Source: Malachius bipustulatus
Lineage: Eukaryota; Arthropoda; Insecta; Coleoptera; Melyridae
Reading direction: 5' to 3'
Assembly (NCBI GenBank): GCA_910589415.1
Contig: OU342639.1
Span: 24,064,268-24,128,267, forward strand
DNA: 64,000 nt
Positions 1-11,600 of this stretch are shown in pieces. A program made the position numbers and the translations under genes. Under the pieces are notes generated by a model. It did not search any database. It was not told where the DNA came from and worked only from the letters and a program-made list of their open reading frames with translations. The first letter of the stretch is position 1; each line of letters opens with the position of its first letter.

Positions 1-2429
1 CTACTTGAGGAAAACGAAGATCATGCGACATTTAGTATTTAGTGTTCGAGCTGAAAAGTACATCCGATAGATATCGAAATATCTGAAAATTATGGTATAA
101 GGTTATCTATGCTTTGAAGAGGAATTCAATTTTTGCAATGTCAAATTTGACAGTTGTAATTTTATTCTAAAATTCTTAAGCACTTGTCAAAGAAACTCAG
201 TTTCCATTTTCTTGATGAAATGAATTTTACTACTCAAGAATTTGTAGATTAACCGATTTTGTAGATCTAAAAATAACGAAGTTAGCAATAGTGCCGATTT
301 CACTTTAAAAACCCTGTAAAATCTAAGCCTTTCTACCCGTATGTGTATGTATAAAATCTAAAGAAATCTAAATAAGTCAAAATTTTAAATAGTCATTAAG
401 GGTAGAAACAATCGAAAAAGTTAATTATTGCATTAGATTTTTATTGCCGCGAATGAGCCATAATTTTATTTTTGATGCTTTGTGAAAGTTCTGTAACAAA
501 ATATAAATCCGTACTTCAGGGCAAATCTGTATCAAGTCCAATATTTTAATTTTCCGTGTTTTTCCGTCAATTTTATTTGAATTTCTCGCTCTGTTCATAC
601 ATAATCTCTGCTCATAATCTGATCATACAGCTTATGTACTCTTCGGAGATAAAATGCCTGAAATAGCATTCTATGAACAATAATAAGTCTACATTTTAAA
701 GCAGAACTGTATCGTCTCTTCCATAATGCATTAAGTTCAACATGGTGCAATCATCGTTCAGAGCAAAACAATATTATTGAGAAGAAAAATATGATGTCTT
801 GCTTAGTACGTTCTACCAAGAGGATTGTTTTTTAAAAATTGTTTTTGTCTTAACAGGGCGGATAGTAACTTTTGAAATAACAGATAGATCGCGAAAGCTA
901 GTGAACTTGCATTGAAACCATGTACTCTAAAAACAGAAAAACATTTTTAAGAAATGTGTTTCACGTGAAGAACAGAGCTGCGTGAAGTTAGCGAGGAAAA
1001 GTCAGGAAAAACAATTTTCCACAACGCATTCGACTGACCATCGTCTGACTACGTTTTTTTTGGAAAGGCTAGTGGATGGTTTCAGGCAATTGAAGCTGGC
1101 TCACGCCTTTTGACCATCTCCTAAAACGAATGATCAGCCATTCCAACCATTTGTCCACCCTTACGGAAAACTAACTACAAAAACAACGAATTCACGCCGT
1201 TCCCGGCTAACTTCACAAAATTTTCAAAATTGGGTAATAGTGATGATTTATTGCTCATTCATTTGACCCTCATTTGACCACGTTTGAACGAATAATTTTG
1301 TTTCAACCTGATATAAGGTTTTATATTCCTGGCTAACTTTACGAGAAGAAGACATGAATATCTTTCGTCCTATCAAACGGCGTGAGCAAGTTTCGATCCC
1401 CGGAAAATAACCACTAACGTTTCAGAGAGACGTGAAGTTGGCTGAAACAGAAAAATTATATCTTTTGTTCTGGAAGTGGTCAAGCAAAATTACAAAATTA
1501 CTCGGTGGTGAAACGTGGTTCAATAATTATCAAACGCTTGAGTATAAAAACTTCACTATTTACAAAATTATAGAGTCAACCCTATTAGCGACAAATAAGA
1601 ATTCTAAAAATATTTCTTAAGTGTAAATTGTATTTTTTCATCACTAGTTGCATATTTTAAATAAAGTGTTTTCCCCGTTATTAATCTATAAATATCTAAA
1701 TGTCCTGTGTTGAGTTAAATAAAATGACGACGACCCAGACAATTTATGTATATTTCTTATATATAAACCATGTGACACGGTGCAGTATAAAGCGTCAGGC
1801 AAAGGAATAGATCAAAGGTTGTCTAGTCAGCTTAACCTGCCACAGAACGACTCGCAAAACCCTAAAACGAGCTAAATGGAAAAATTAAAATTTCACCGCG
1901 TACTTAGGATACACTTGCAACGACAGGACTCAACATATGACCACAGGGTGTTTTTCAACCTGAACGACGAAACATTTATGGTAGACTTTGATCTAAAACA
2001 TAAAACTTTATTTACAGTAATTTTGCAATCTATATTTAGAAGGAAAACGGCAGAAATAATCATCTTCAAATAATGCTCACTGTACCATTTTTTTTTTCAA
2101 GTAGCACTCAATCTCCAGCGGTCCAAACTCTACTCTCCATTGAATCACTTTATTCTCCGCATGCGCACTATTTTCCCTAGACTGTCTTTATTAAAAACCG
2201 TCTTACTAGACTAAGTTCGCCTGTTATGTCAGAGGACGGTATTTCTAGAAACGTCAAGAGACTTTTCTGGATGTCTCTTGATAACTATACATAACCTTTA
2301 TATGTTCCATCATAACATTAGATTTCTCCCATTCTAGAAATTTATTTTAGTTTCTCATCCTCGTAGCAATATGTCACATTGCAATTCAATATTCAAATAT
2401 TTATCCGTAAACAACCTACGTGTTATTAT
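1..2429. other. AT-rich non-coding sequence, no gene recognised
   Basis: Nothing in this stretch resembles a known protein or RNA. Two short open frames (1432-1620 and 1876-2073, + strand) show no recognisable domain and no conserved-looking motif, so I do not call them genes. Around 960-1450 short phrases such as 'gctaacttcac' and 'gtgaagttagc' recur on both strands, which hints at an old, decayed inverted-repeat element, but I could not define its ends. It is most likely upstream intron of the nAChR gene. Confidence 0.5.
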
Positions 2430-3000
2430 TAAAAAAATGCTGAAAATGTACATATAATGAACATAGTATTCATCGAGTTTGTATGGTAAATGCTGCGAAT
2501 GCCTAAGCACCAGCGGCTAAGGTGATCGACAGAATTCTGTATAGAACAACAATCACGTTCGCAACTCACAATAATTGAAAATATTTTCAAATCGTGAGCA
2601 GTGTAGCTTAGATGCGTAAATGAGATCCACCAAATCGTTGATAAAAATTCAAAAGAGTAGCGGTCCTAAATTTTACCCCTGCGGAACACCGGATGAAGGT
2701 GTAAATAAGATAACAGTAAATCATAACCATTATATGGCTCATTGCTGACGAGTATGTTTCGTACCAAATTCGAACCGAAAAATTAATTCAGGAGAATACC
2801 ATGCATGATCTATATAATATCGAATGCCTTGGAGAAGTTCGTGGACGTCGAGGACAGTGTAGATACGGTAATACACCGCCATTCCAAAGATCCTAGTACT
2901 TGGATCAAATTATTTATGATCAAGATTTGCCCTTAATTTTTTCATTACCTGCGGGTCATCTCTTTTCAATATCGGACAAACTATACCAGCCTTCCAAGAA
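2430..3000 (-). pseudogene. Non-LTR retrotransposon reverse-transcriptase fragment (Jockey/CR1-like)
   Basis: Read on the minus strand, broken frames give reverse-transcriptase phrases in the expected order: a 'FSKAFD'-like stretch (near 2835-2865), then 'SGVPQG' and 'NLGPLLF', then 'IFINDLVDLI' (near 2610-2690), then a tail of the type that follows the catalytic YADD box ('SRWC'-like region near 2500). Several stops and frameshifts interrupt it. The 5' part (endonuclease) and the 3' tail are absent or unrecognisable. It is a dead, truncated LINE copy. The clade assignment rests on motif style only. Confidence 0.7.
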
Positions 3001-3559
3001 TTTTGAAAAAAAAGAAGTTTTCAGAGTTATCTTAAAAATTTAAAAAATTATTAGGCAGGGGTATGTGATAGTTAGGGACTTCTTTGGCTTAGATGATCAT
3101 GAATTTAGCTGACTAAAGGTCAGCTGCTTTAGGTATTATTAATTTTTTTTTCCTGTGAGCAACGAAGCAAGCCACCTTCTCTTTGGCACAACTTTTGATC
3201 TACACTGCATCTAAAAAAAACAAGCCACAATAAATCACATAAAAACAACCAAACAACTGAAAATCTGAATTATTTTGTCACAGTGAGGGACTTTGCTTCG
3301 GAGACTATCAAGCGGTTTACTTGTCTAGTTTGATATGCGAATAAAACAATGTATCCTCATGGCCGCTGCACCTTATTTTAGCGATGAAGTATAGTAAGTT
3401 TTCGCTACCAAGTAGGTTTTTTGAGGCTAATTCAATAAATTATTATTTTGCTTCAGTTTACTGTGATGCTGTTCATTCGGAAGATACCTATACGTTTTAT
3501 AAGAATAAAACATTAAAAGTAAAATATGCGCTTATCTCTTCGGGAAGTTGAGGTAAGCG

Positions 3560-4008
3560 ATGTGCCCAGACTGGTAAGAAATCCGAGAATAAATTCTGGG
3601 GGGTACTGAATCTTATTTTGCTATTCACTATTCATTATTTTGCTGTTCCTTGCTATTTTCACCATCTTTAAAGGAGAGCTGTAATCGTCCCCCTTCCCAA
3701 AGTTTCTTACGCCAGGACATTGTAAGATCTTATAGACCAATAAGTTAGCTTCTCGCGTTGGCTAAAATGTTGGAGAGAAAAAATTGCTCTCCCAGATATC
3801 TGGATGATTCTGCCATTCTTCCTTAGAATCAGTCTGGATTTAGAAAGGACCGCAGTGCTGTTACAGAATTGCCAAATTTAATTGATGAAATAATTATCGG
3901 AGCAAATCATAGAAAGCGGTGGCATTGCTATACTTTCTCTGGATTAGCTAAGGCGTTTGATAAAATAAATTACAAACCTCTGCATAATTCTCCGTGACTT
4001 ACGTCCTA
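3560..4008 (+). pseudogene. Non-LTR retrotransposon RT fragment, part 1 (split by a fold-back element)
   Basis: Broken + strand frames read as the fingers/palm of a LINE reverse transcriptase: a 'VPLPKVSYAR'-like entry (3685-3715), 'SYRPIS' (3730-3750), 'LAKMLERK', 'QSGFRKDRSAVTEL' (3830-3870) and 'LAKAFDKIN' (3945-3975). At least three frame changes are needed, so it is dead. Homology stops exactly at the TA before the inverted-repeat element at 4009 and resumes after it at 5160, so this is the left half of one interrupted copy. Confidence 0.75.
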
Positions 4009-5157
4009 TACAGGGTGTCCCAGCTCATTCGAAGCGGTCTCTGTAGGCCAAACGATGGACTTTTTCAAAAAACTTTTTGAAAATTCAAGTACAGAATCAC
4101 AATGGGCATAATTTAAAATCATTTTGGAGTATACAGAGTGTTCCATATGACAGTGACATATCAAAGTTATGTTTTTAATGGAATGTTCCCATGTTAGTGC
4201 AGTTTTAAATTATCTGAGAAGAGGGAATAAGATTGGCTTTTACAGTTGGTGTTTAAATTCAGTAGTTTTTGAGTTCTAAACAAGTGAAAATCGTCATTTT
4301 TCAAGTTCAAGGCCCTGTACCGGGTGTCCCAACACTAGTGTCCACCCCCTAAATCGAGCTTAATTTTAAAGATAAACAATTGAAACTTTGAGGATTTGTG
4401 TACTTGATATAGGACCATGGAATGGCATAATTAGTTTCATTAAAAACATTTTTAATTTCTTTTTAAAAATCACCTTTTTCATGAGTCCATACTACGACAC
4501 TGTCCAGTGCAGGTTCAGTGTGCCGGCTAGCCCAGCAAGAGCCATCCTTCTATTAATTTGGGCCTTATTTACTTTGTCATAAAACTTATGTCATAAAACT
4601 TAAACAGTGAAAACGGTTCAAGATAGAGAAAAACGGCTTACATGTCCCTATTTTAACTTTTCATGTACTATCCTATGATGTAGATGAAATGTTTATACAG
4701 GGTGATAAAAAATTTGAAAAATTCTGAGTCGCCAAATAAAAAAGTCAAAGAAAGTACAAATGTTTCTATACTATAGAATAGTACATGAAAAAGTAAAATA
4801 GGGACATGTAAGCCGTTTTTCTCTATCTTGAACCGTTTTCGTTGTACAGGGCCTTGAACTTGAAAAAAGATGATTTTCACTTGTTTATAACTCAAAAACT
4901 TCTGAATTTAAACACCAACCGTAAAAGCCAATCTTATTTTCTCTTCTTTGACAATCTAAAAATGCAATAACATAGGAGCATTCCATTTAAAAAAACATTA
5001 CTTTGATATGCCACTCTCATAGGGAACACTCTGTATACTCCAAAATAATTTTAAATTATGGCCATTGTGATCCTGTACTTGAATTTGCAAAAATTTTTTG
5101 GAAAAAATCCATCGTTTGGCCTACAGAGACCGGTTCGAATAAGCTGGGACACCTGTA
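4009..5157. mobile_element. 1.15-kb fold-back/MITE-like element with ~310-bp terminal inverted repeats
   Basis: It begins TACAGGGTGTCCCAGC and ends with the near-complement (GCTGGGACACCTGTA). It is flanked by TA on both sides (4007-4008 and 5158-5159), the duplication typical of Tc1/mariner-type insertion. The arms 4009-4320 and 4850-5157 are imperfect reverse complements. Inside lies a second inverted pair (about 4601-4679 and 4770-4848) carrying 'ACGGCTTACATGTCCCTA', plus a further 'GGGTGTCCCA' terminus near 4321, so it looks composite or rearranged. It has no transposase. It splits a LINE fragment. A diverged relative lies at 22080-22512. Confidence 0.85.
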
Positions 5158-5720
5158 TACGAGGGAGAAATCACTGTGTGAGGTTGAACGATACAATGCT
5201 TCGAAAATGGACTGATACCCTTCTGGAGTGCCTCGGAGCTCTGTCCTGGGTACAATGTTATTTTTAATTAACGTATGTTTTCACCAAGGTTGAATTGCGT
5301 ATATTACAGTCATTTACGGATGATACTCAGCTGTTCTCTTACTACGATGGAGGTGAACCCAATCGAACAAATACCTTTGAGTACGCAGTGTACACAGACC
5401 TTCAAATTGAGGTATAACATATTGAGAGTTGCAATCTGAAGTACTGGAGTTAGGGTAGCTACCCTGCTTAGGATTCCCCTTCAGTATAACAAAAGGGTTT
5501 TTGTCTCTTCTAAAACAAAATTCCATATTCAAAGTTATAGCTAATCCCCAGTTTTGTAAATTAACACACTGTATACCTGCAAAAAATTTGTAATGGAGTT
5601 ATCCAAAATTACAGGGACAAATCTTAGCAGTCAAGTTGTAGTTTTCAATTATTGTCAAGTAAAGATGCGTTCAAGTGTAAAAATAGAATTAGAATTAGAA
5701 TCAGAATTTTAATTTCAAAT
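5158..5720 (+). pseudogene. Non-LTR retrotransposon RT fragment, part 2 and 3' tail
   Basis: This continues the RT copy interrupted at 4008. Broken frames give a 'SGVPRSSVLGTMLF' stretch (about 5222-5262; the usual form is SGVPQGSVLGP.LF), a decayed active-site region reading 'DDTQL' (near 5315), and a following thumb-like stretch to about 5560. An (AATTAG)n-like run near 5685-5715 may be the 3' simple-repeat tail. Multiple stops make it non-functional. Confidence 0.7.
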
Positions 5721-6620
5721 TATAAGTATCCTATTTTTTAAATATGTTGGTACCTACTACGCAATTTTTGACATTATTTTCAATAATGAAGGAGATATTA
5801 TTATTACTATTATTACATAAGGTATATAACAGTTTCAATCTCGGCAATTTGATTCGGTTTCTCAAACGAGGCATCCCACTTTGAGATAGGCTAAAGCAAT
5901 TAGCCACGTCAATATCTCGCGCATCTACGAGCAGCTACCCAATACTCGTAACTTGATTTGCGTCATCATGTTACGGAACTAAGGTTGACCACAGTTTTTG
6001 TAGGAACTCAAGCTATACCTTTCTATATAAAAGCTCAGGAGGGCGTAAGACTTGTATCGTATATAATATTTATTCTTGTTTTCTTCGAGTACAATAATTA
6101 CATGATACGTAAGCAGTAGATTACCACACACGAGTTAAGAAAAAGCATGCACGAGAAAGCTAAACGAGAAAATTATAGTGGAAATGGATAGAAGATGTTG
6201 AAAGTATTAAATTACGCACGAGTGGAAAAGTTACACCTAAGCTGTTATGTAATTCTTGAGGTACCCAATTTTCTCCTACAGCATATTCTATAATAAAACT
6301 ATAGTTTTTCCACGATATTTATTTTTTTCAAATGTACGCTTTGAATTTTATTAAATATGAATAGTTTCTTGAATCTCGTGGTAAAAATGTTGATAATTGT
6401 CTCGTTGAGAAATGTTTTTCTTTTCTGAGATTCTAAGATTCTAAGAGCATACTCCCAACAAACATTCTCGCTAATTTAGTTATTTCTTAGAGACATCGTA
6501 ACATCTCTCACTTATTGCGATCAGTTTAATAAATTTCTAACGTAAATGTGATATAGTAAGTGAAACACTCGTAAAGATAGACAGGCTGGAGATCTAACTC
6601 GGTTTTTCTTATATTTTCAG
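5721..6620. other. Intron sequence, nothing recognised except the acceptor site
   Basis: No coding homology is visible. The only functional signal is at the right end: a pyrimidine-rich tract and 'atattttcag' (6611-6620), the splice acceptor for the nAChR exon that follows. Confidence 0.5.
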
Positions 6621-6696
6621 TTGGATCTCCAATTACAAGACGATGGCGGAGGAGATATCAGCAGTTTCATAACAAATGGAGAATGGGATCTATTAG
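6621..6696 (+). CDS. nAChRalpha6: nAChR alpha6-type subunit, exon encoding the region before loop C (partial gene)
   Basis: This 76-nt exon has an acceptor (ttttcag) and a donor (gtaagt). It opens in phase 0 and encodes 25 residues starting LDLQLQDDGGGDISSF and ending NGEWDLL, plus the first base of a Gly codon. This is the extracellular ligand-binding-domain stretch just before loop C in insect alpha7-like nAChR subunits. The wording (LQLQD.GGGDISSF) matches my recollection of insect alpha6 and not alpha5 or alpha7. The split Gly codon (G|GA) is completed by the exon at 38541, proving the two belong together. The product is a ligand-gated cation channel subunit at the neuronal plasma membrane and the known target of spinosyn insecticides. 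Upstream exons are outside the window. Confidence 0.93.
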
Positions 6697-7478
6697 GTAA
6701 GTTTATCCAATTTGGGGACTCTTGATGTTATTAAAGACAACTTCAAGAACTCCTAATTTAGTACTTAGGTTCTTATATCAATGTCACATTTTCTCAGTAC
6801 ATCAATATATACATATAGTGTAAAGTGGTAATTAACTTGATTACCCTTTCATGAATCTCACATTTTGCATGTTATAATATGTTGTAGAAAAAATGAGATT
6901 ACCCGGTATTTCTAGAGAGCAGCACTAACAAGATATTCAGTTTTATAAATAATTGAGTTCCAGATTGGTCCTCGTAAAAAATAACCTGTTTTCTACTCAC
7001 GCGAAGAACTTCGTGTGCTTTTTTTTTAAGTTTATCTTTCCTTTCTGGCGTAAAGTGAGTTTTATATCTCATTTCTTTTATCTGGTTTTTACAGATTGAA
7101 GAATTCAACTTGCTTGAATGCTGAATTTAAATAATTGTACACATATAATGCAGCGGTCTAGTAGGCTTTAAACATGTTCATTTGTTTAGGTAAATCTGTT
7201 ATAAAAATATGTCCATCGCTAAATGGAGTACCTAGTTCTCGGTGCTAGAATTACTAAAGGGAAACAACTACGTCTATAAACTCCACAGCTTTAAGAACGC
7301 AGGTCCCTGTAAAAATTTTAGTTCATAAATGATTTACGTGCTGGTTTTTTAAATCCAGACCAAGAGATATTTCTCATTGTTGAGAAGTGAAGACAAAATG
7401 AGGCCCCCATGGTCACCATCTCTTCTCTAAACTTAAGCTCTTTGAGTGGATCTCCAGTTTGTTTTCTATAGAAGCTTA
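6697..7478. other. Start of the 31.8-kb nAChR intron; no element recognised
   Basis: It opens with the donor gtaagt at 6697. An open frame on the minus strand (6899-7108) shows no domain and is probably chance. The stretch ends at the TA before the mariner-type element. Confidence 0.5.
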
Positions 7479-8099
7479 TACAGGGTGATTCATGAGTGAC
7501 CTTACATAGACCAATGGTGATAAGCGGACTTCAAGGCGGGTCGAAAACCACAAAAGAATTTTTTTTTTGTGTGATTGGTTAAGAAGTTACAGGGTGTTTT
7601 ATGTCTCAGGTACAAAACTTTGATAGGCGATATTTCTGAAACGGCTGGAGATATTTTGTAGAAATTTACTAGGAATGTTGCATTCCGGAAACTCATCAAA
7701 ACCGCATTCTGAGTTAATTAAAAATCCAGGACCGGACTTGAAATTTTTTGCCCCCATGGTCTTTGTTGAAAAAGTTAATTTTCTGACGATGTTTCTGAAA
7801 AACTGTCATCGAATTTGAAAAGATAAGAAAAAACTCTATAGAAATCATTCCTCAATTTGAACGGCACACCCAAACCGTCTCGAAAAAAAATGTCAAAGTA
7901 AAACTTCTCAGTAAATTATCGTTTTCGAGCAGACATATTTTACTTAATGTTCGTCTGAATTCCTTCAAATTTATTTTTTGACTTGTTTCTGTGGGAAAAA
8001 TGTTGGACAGAAGGCCAAGCTTTATTACTGGGAAATCAGGTGTCAACTACAAAATTTTCAGATTTCACTAATAATCACAAATCATTTCACTAATAACGA

Positions 8100-9105
8100 A
8101 AACCAGACATTATGTTTGTGTATGGTTTCTGCAATGGAAATTCAAGAGCAGCTGCGAGAGAATACCATAGAAGATCACAATCGAAGAACACCGGCCCATG
8201 TAACGTTTCGCGTCTGTTTTCCAATTTTCTCGAAACCACGGCATATTTCCCTGAATTCAAAGGAATGCTGAACCTCAATTGGAAAATCTGAACCATCAAA
8301 ACATCGTGGAGATGGTGGCAGTAAATCCAAGTACAACTACGCGAAGAATTAGGCAAGCACTGGGCATTTCTCAATCAAGAGTATCGGGAACCTTGAAAAA
8401 AAAAAGAAGAGCGCGGATGCATCCCTGTCACGTACAAAGCGTACAGAGGCTTCAACCATTCAATGAAGTTCCATTGAATGGACTGCGTAGAATTTTGTTT
8501 ACTGATCGAAGCACAGTTCACACGGGATGGTGTAACGAATAAAAAAAACTCCCACCTATGGGCATATGAAAATCCGCGCTCTGTTGTTCAGAAGAACTCG
8601 CAACAGATTTTCTATAAATGTGCAGTGTGGCATTGCAAATGATACCCTAATAGGACCCCACTTTTTGCTGGGCGGCTCACGGGGGAAATTTATTTACTTT
8701 TCCTACAAGTCATTTTGCCCGGCTTGCTTGCAGAGGCGAACGTGAACAGGCGTGCTCTTTCCTTCCAGCAAGATGGGGCACCACCGCATTTTTCTCGACA
8801 AGTCAGAGAGCATCTCCACAATGAGTACCCCAATCGTTGGTTCGGGCGCGGCGGCCCTCATTCCTGACCACCTAGGTCCCCCAACCTCACTGTTTTAGAC
8901 TATTACCCATGGGGCCATATGAAGCAGGAAGTCTAAAAAACGGAAGTAAGTACCGGAGAGGAGCTCAGGACGCGAATACTGGTAGTTGCTGATGAAATTA
9001 GAAACAACAGGCAAATAATTCAAAAAGCAAACCAAAATTTATGGAAACGCTGCAGGAAATGTATTGAAGTTGGTAAAGGACATTTTGAGAACCGTTTATA
9101 ACATT
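8100..9105 (+). pseudogene. Decayed Tc1/mariner-superfamily transposase (DD41D-like spacing)
   Basis: Translated in shifting frames, this carries an N-terminal helix-turn-helix stretch (8279-8400: NPSTTTRRIRQALGISQSRV), a weak first catalytic region (LFTDRST, near 8497), then QQDGAPPHFSRQVREHL with the second catalytic Asp codon at 8772-8774. The third-position residue is the Asp of LDYY (8898-8900), 41 codons later, in the setting PPRSPNLT.LDYY.WGHMK. The C-terminal part (EELRTRILVVADEIRNNRQ) follows. Stops and frameshifts at several points, including one between the last two catalytic residues, make it inactive. The enzyme would cut and rejoin transposon ends at TA sites. The DD41D label comes from my codon count. 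Confidence 0.8.
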
Positions 9106-9193
9106 AATATTGATAACATTTAATTTACACTGACATTTTTCCCACAGAAACAAGTCAAAAAATAAATTTGAAGGAATTCAGACGAACATTAAG

Positions 9194-9422
9194 TGTTGGA
9201 AATGCATCGAAGTAGTTTATTTTATTGTTTTTTTTGATTTGTTTTTGTAATAACTTAGTTACAATTCTATTATTAGAATTTGATGTAAACAAGTCAGTTT
9301 TGAAAATATATTTATAGACGTTTGGAGAGTTTTAGTTTAAATAAAGTACTTTGAAGGTTTATAGAAGCATTATTTAATAGATAATAAGTACTTTATTTAT
9401 CCACTACATAGAAAACTCAACA
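9194..9422 (+). repeat. 5' LTR of the BEL/Pao element
   Basis: 229 bp, TG...CA bounded, matching 14903-15131 except one C/T difference (TACTTTGA here, TATTTTGA in the 3' copy). It is AT-rich and contains 'aataaa' at about 9341, a possible polyadenylation signal. The leader directly after it reads ACTGGTCCTTCGAC (9423-9436), where the primer-binding site should lie. I did not assign the tRNA. Confidence 0.95.
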
Positions 9423-9466
9423 ACTGGTCCTTCGACAAAAAAAAAAATTACCATCAACCTTGGAAA

Positions 9467-11584
9467 ATGTCTGATCTAGGATTAAGACGAAGTGCAAGAA
9501 TAGCGAATGGAAAAAATAGTGAGAGGAAATCAAATAGTAGCAAGATGTCAACCTCTAGCACAATGAAAAGAATGCAACTCCAATTAATTCTGGAAGCTGA
9601 ACAGAAGAATGAAGAAATTGAAAGAGAAAGAGCTGCAAAAGAGGCAGAAGCGACAAGAGAAAGAGCTGCAAAAGAGGCAGAAGCAACAAGAGAAAGAGCT
9701 GCAAAAGAGGCAGAAGCAAAGAAAAAGGTAGTCAGTGCAGAATTGGCGTTAAGACAAGCTGAATTAGAAGAAGAATTTGATTATGATGCGATTAGCGAAT
9801 CAAATGTATCAGTAGAAAAATGGGTACAAGAAACAGTAAATAGAGTACAGTGCAATGAAGAATTACCAAAAGAGATTGAAAACCCAGCAGTCAACACAAA
9901 TTATGACGTACCAATAAATAATGTTGCGAAGTTAAAGGTAAATGATTCAAAAATTGAAAAACCAACTCAAAGCTTGAATGAACAATTGATAAATCATGAA
10001 ATAAATCTTGAAAAAATACTAAGAAGACAAACAATCGATAAGGAATTACCTTTCTTCTCAGGAAACGTGAAGGAATGGTCAAGTTTCTACAGTCAGTATC
10101 AGTACACAAGCGAAATACTTGAACTATCAGAAGTAGAAAACATTTGTAGATTACGAAGGGCTTTAAAAGGTGAAGCAAGAAGATGCGTTGAAGGATTACT
10201 CATCTCATCAACGACGAAAGCAACAACAGTTATAAATTTTTTGAAAAATAAATATGGTAGACCCGATATTATTGTCAGAACGCTTATAAATGAAGTGAGA
10301 AATATGCAAATCATAAGAAGTAATGATTTTTCAGCATTAATACATTTTTCGGAGACAATTACTAATTTAGTACTTACCCTTGAATCTCTTGAAATGAAGA
10401 ACTATCTGACGTGTCCACAATTAATGGATGAAGTATTGCAAAAATTGCCATACAATATTCAAGTTTCTTGGGGAAAAAAGGTAGTAATGAAGCAAGGAAA
10501 TTATACATTGGAAGATTTCAAAGATTTTATAAACTATGAAGCTGAAGCTGGAAGTTATATACAAGCAAATATTCCACAGAGATTTAATAATCATGAAAGA
10601 TTCAAGAGAACCATGTTGGTTGGACAAAATTATAAAGAAACTGAAAAAATTTGTAATTTATGCATGGAAAATCACGAAATTGATCGATGCAGGAAATTCC
10701 TTGGTTTAACAATAAACGAAAGATGGAACTTTATTAAAGATAAGAAGATGTGTTTTTCATGCCTGAGAAGTTTCCATAACATTAAGAATTGTAGATCAAG
10801 GAAGAAATGTGATAAAAACAATTGCCAGAAATTCCATCATCCACTTTTACATGGAGAGCACAAAAATTGTGAAGTAATAGATGAAATTAAAGAAGAAGTG
10901 ACATGTGAACAAGTTCAAAAATATGGGACAAATGAGAACAATCCGAGTCTTCAATTTTTAACATATATCAACAAAAACAGAAGTTATTCTGAAGTATTAC
11001 TAAAGGTGGCACCAGTGGTAATTAAAGTTAATGATCAGGAAATTGAAATTAATTGTTTATTTGATGAAGGATCCACAGTTTCCTTAATTGATGAAGAATT
11101 AGCTAATGATGTCAATCTGAATGGTATAGCCTGCGATCTAGGACTAAGATGGGCAGATAGAAACACTTTCAAAAATATAGAGACAAGAAAAGTTTCATTT
11201 CAAATTAGAGGGAAAAGTGAGAATCAATTTCATGTCATGGAAGCATATACAATTAAAGATATGGATTTGCCAGTACAAAGTATTGACATTAAGAAAATGA
11301 AAGCTAAGTGGCCTAACTTATCAGATTTTAACGTATGTGCATATGGTAATGTACAACCGAAATTATTAATTGGTCAAGATTATTGGGATCTAATTGCAAC
11401 TAGACAGCTGGTAGAAGGGCCAAAGAATTCACCAGCTTTATCATACACAAAATTAGGATGGGTAGTTCATGGAAATGTAAGACAATTTAAAGGAAGATTA
11501 GATATTGAAACTACTCTTCATATTAAAGTACAAGAAAATTATTTCGATGAAGAACTACATGATATGGTGAAATCATTTTTTTAA
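9467..11584 (+). CDS. BEL/Pao Gag-protease polyprotein
   Basis: 705 residues, starting 44 nt after the LTR. Residues about 53-86 are three tandem copies of an 11-residue charged unit (RERAAKEAEAT/K), predicted to be helical or coiled coil. A Gag-like region follows (about 190-350, with KELPFFSGNVKEWSSFY, the retroelement DUF1759 type). Cysteine-rich zinc knuckles lie at about 395-460 (CNLCMENHEIDRC and CFSCLRSFHNIKNC). A retropepsin-like domain has its catalytic Asp at residue 533 in the motif LFDEGSTVSLID; DEGS replaces the common DTGS/DSGS. The frame stops at a TAA just after a seven-T run. Related elements usually read straight into RT, so this stop is probably a +1 indel rather than a true end. 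The protein would assemble particles and cleave the polyprotein. Confidence 0.93.
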   Translation: MSDLGLRRSARIANGKNSERKSNSSKMSTSSTMKRMQLQLILEAEQKNEEIERERAAKEAEATRERAAKEAEATRERAAKEAEAKKKVVSAELALRQAELEEEFDYDAISESNVSVEKWVQETVNRVQCNEELPKEIENPAVNTNYDVPINNVAKLKVNDSKIEKPTQSLNEQLINHEINLEKILRRQTIDKELPFFSGNVKEWSSFYSQYQYTSEILELSEVENICRLRRALKGEARRCVEGLLISSTTKATTVINFLKNKYGRPDIIVRTLINEVRNMQIIRSNDFSALIHFSETITNLVLTLESLEMKNYLTCPQLMDEVLQKLPYNIQVSWGKKVVMKQGNYTLEDFKDFINYEAEAGSYIQANIPQRFNNHERFKRTMLVGQNYKETEKICNLCMENHEIDRCRKFLGLTINERWNFIKDKKMCFSCLRSFHNIKNCRSRKKCDKNNCQKFHHPLLHGEHKNCEVIDEIKEEVTCEQVQKYGTNENNPSLQFLTYINKNRSYSEVLLKVAPVVIKVNDQEIEINCLFDEGSTVSLIDEELANDVNLNGIACDLGLRWADRNTFKNIETRKVSFQIRGKSENQFHVMEAYTIKDMDLPVQSIDIKKMKAKWPNLSDFNVCAYGNVQPKLLIGQDYWDLIATRQLVEGPKNSPALSYTKLGWVVHGNVRQFKGRLDIETTLHIKVQENYFDEELHDMVKSFF
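9625..9723 (+). repeat. Three tandem 33-bp units inside gag
   Basis: The unit 'agagaaagagctgcaaaag' plus 'aggcagaagc' and linker is repeated three times with one or two substitutions, in frame, giving three 11-residue charged helical repeats. Such a coding minisatellite can change copy number between element copies. Confidence 0.85.
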
Positions 11585-11600
11585 CACAGAATCTTTAGGA

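Noticed and set aside
4388..5267. Small open frames inside the 4009-5157 fold-back element
   Set aside because: They occur as mirror images in the inverted arms or loop and match no transposase.
11576..11586. TTTTTTAAC read as a canonical -1 slippery site
   Set aside because: The Pol frame is +1 relative to Gag, so a -1 shift would not reach it.
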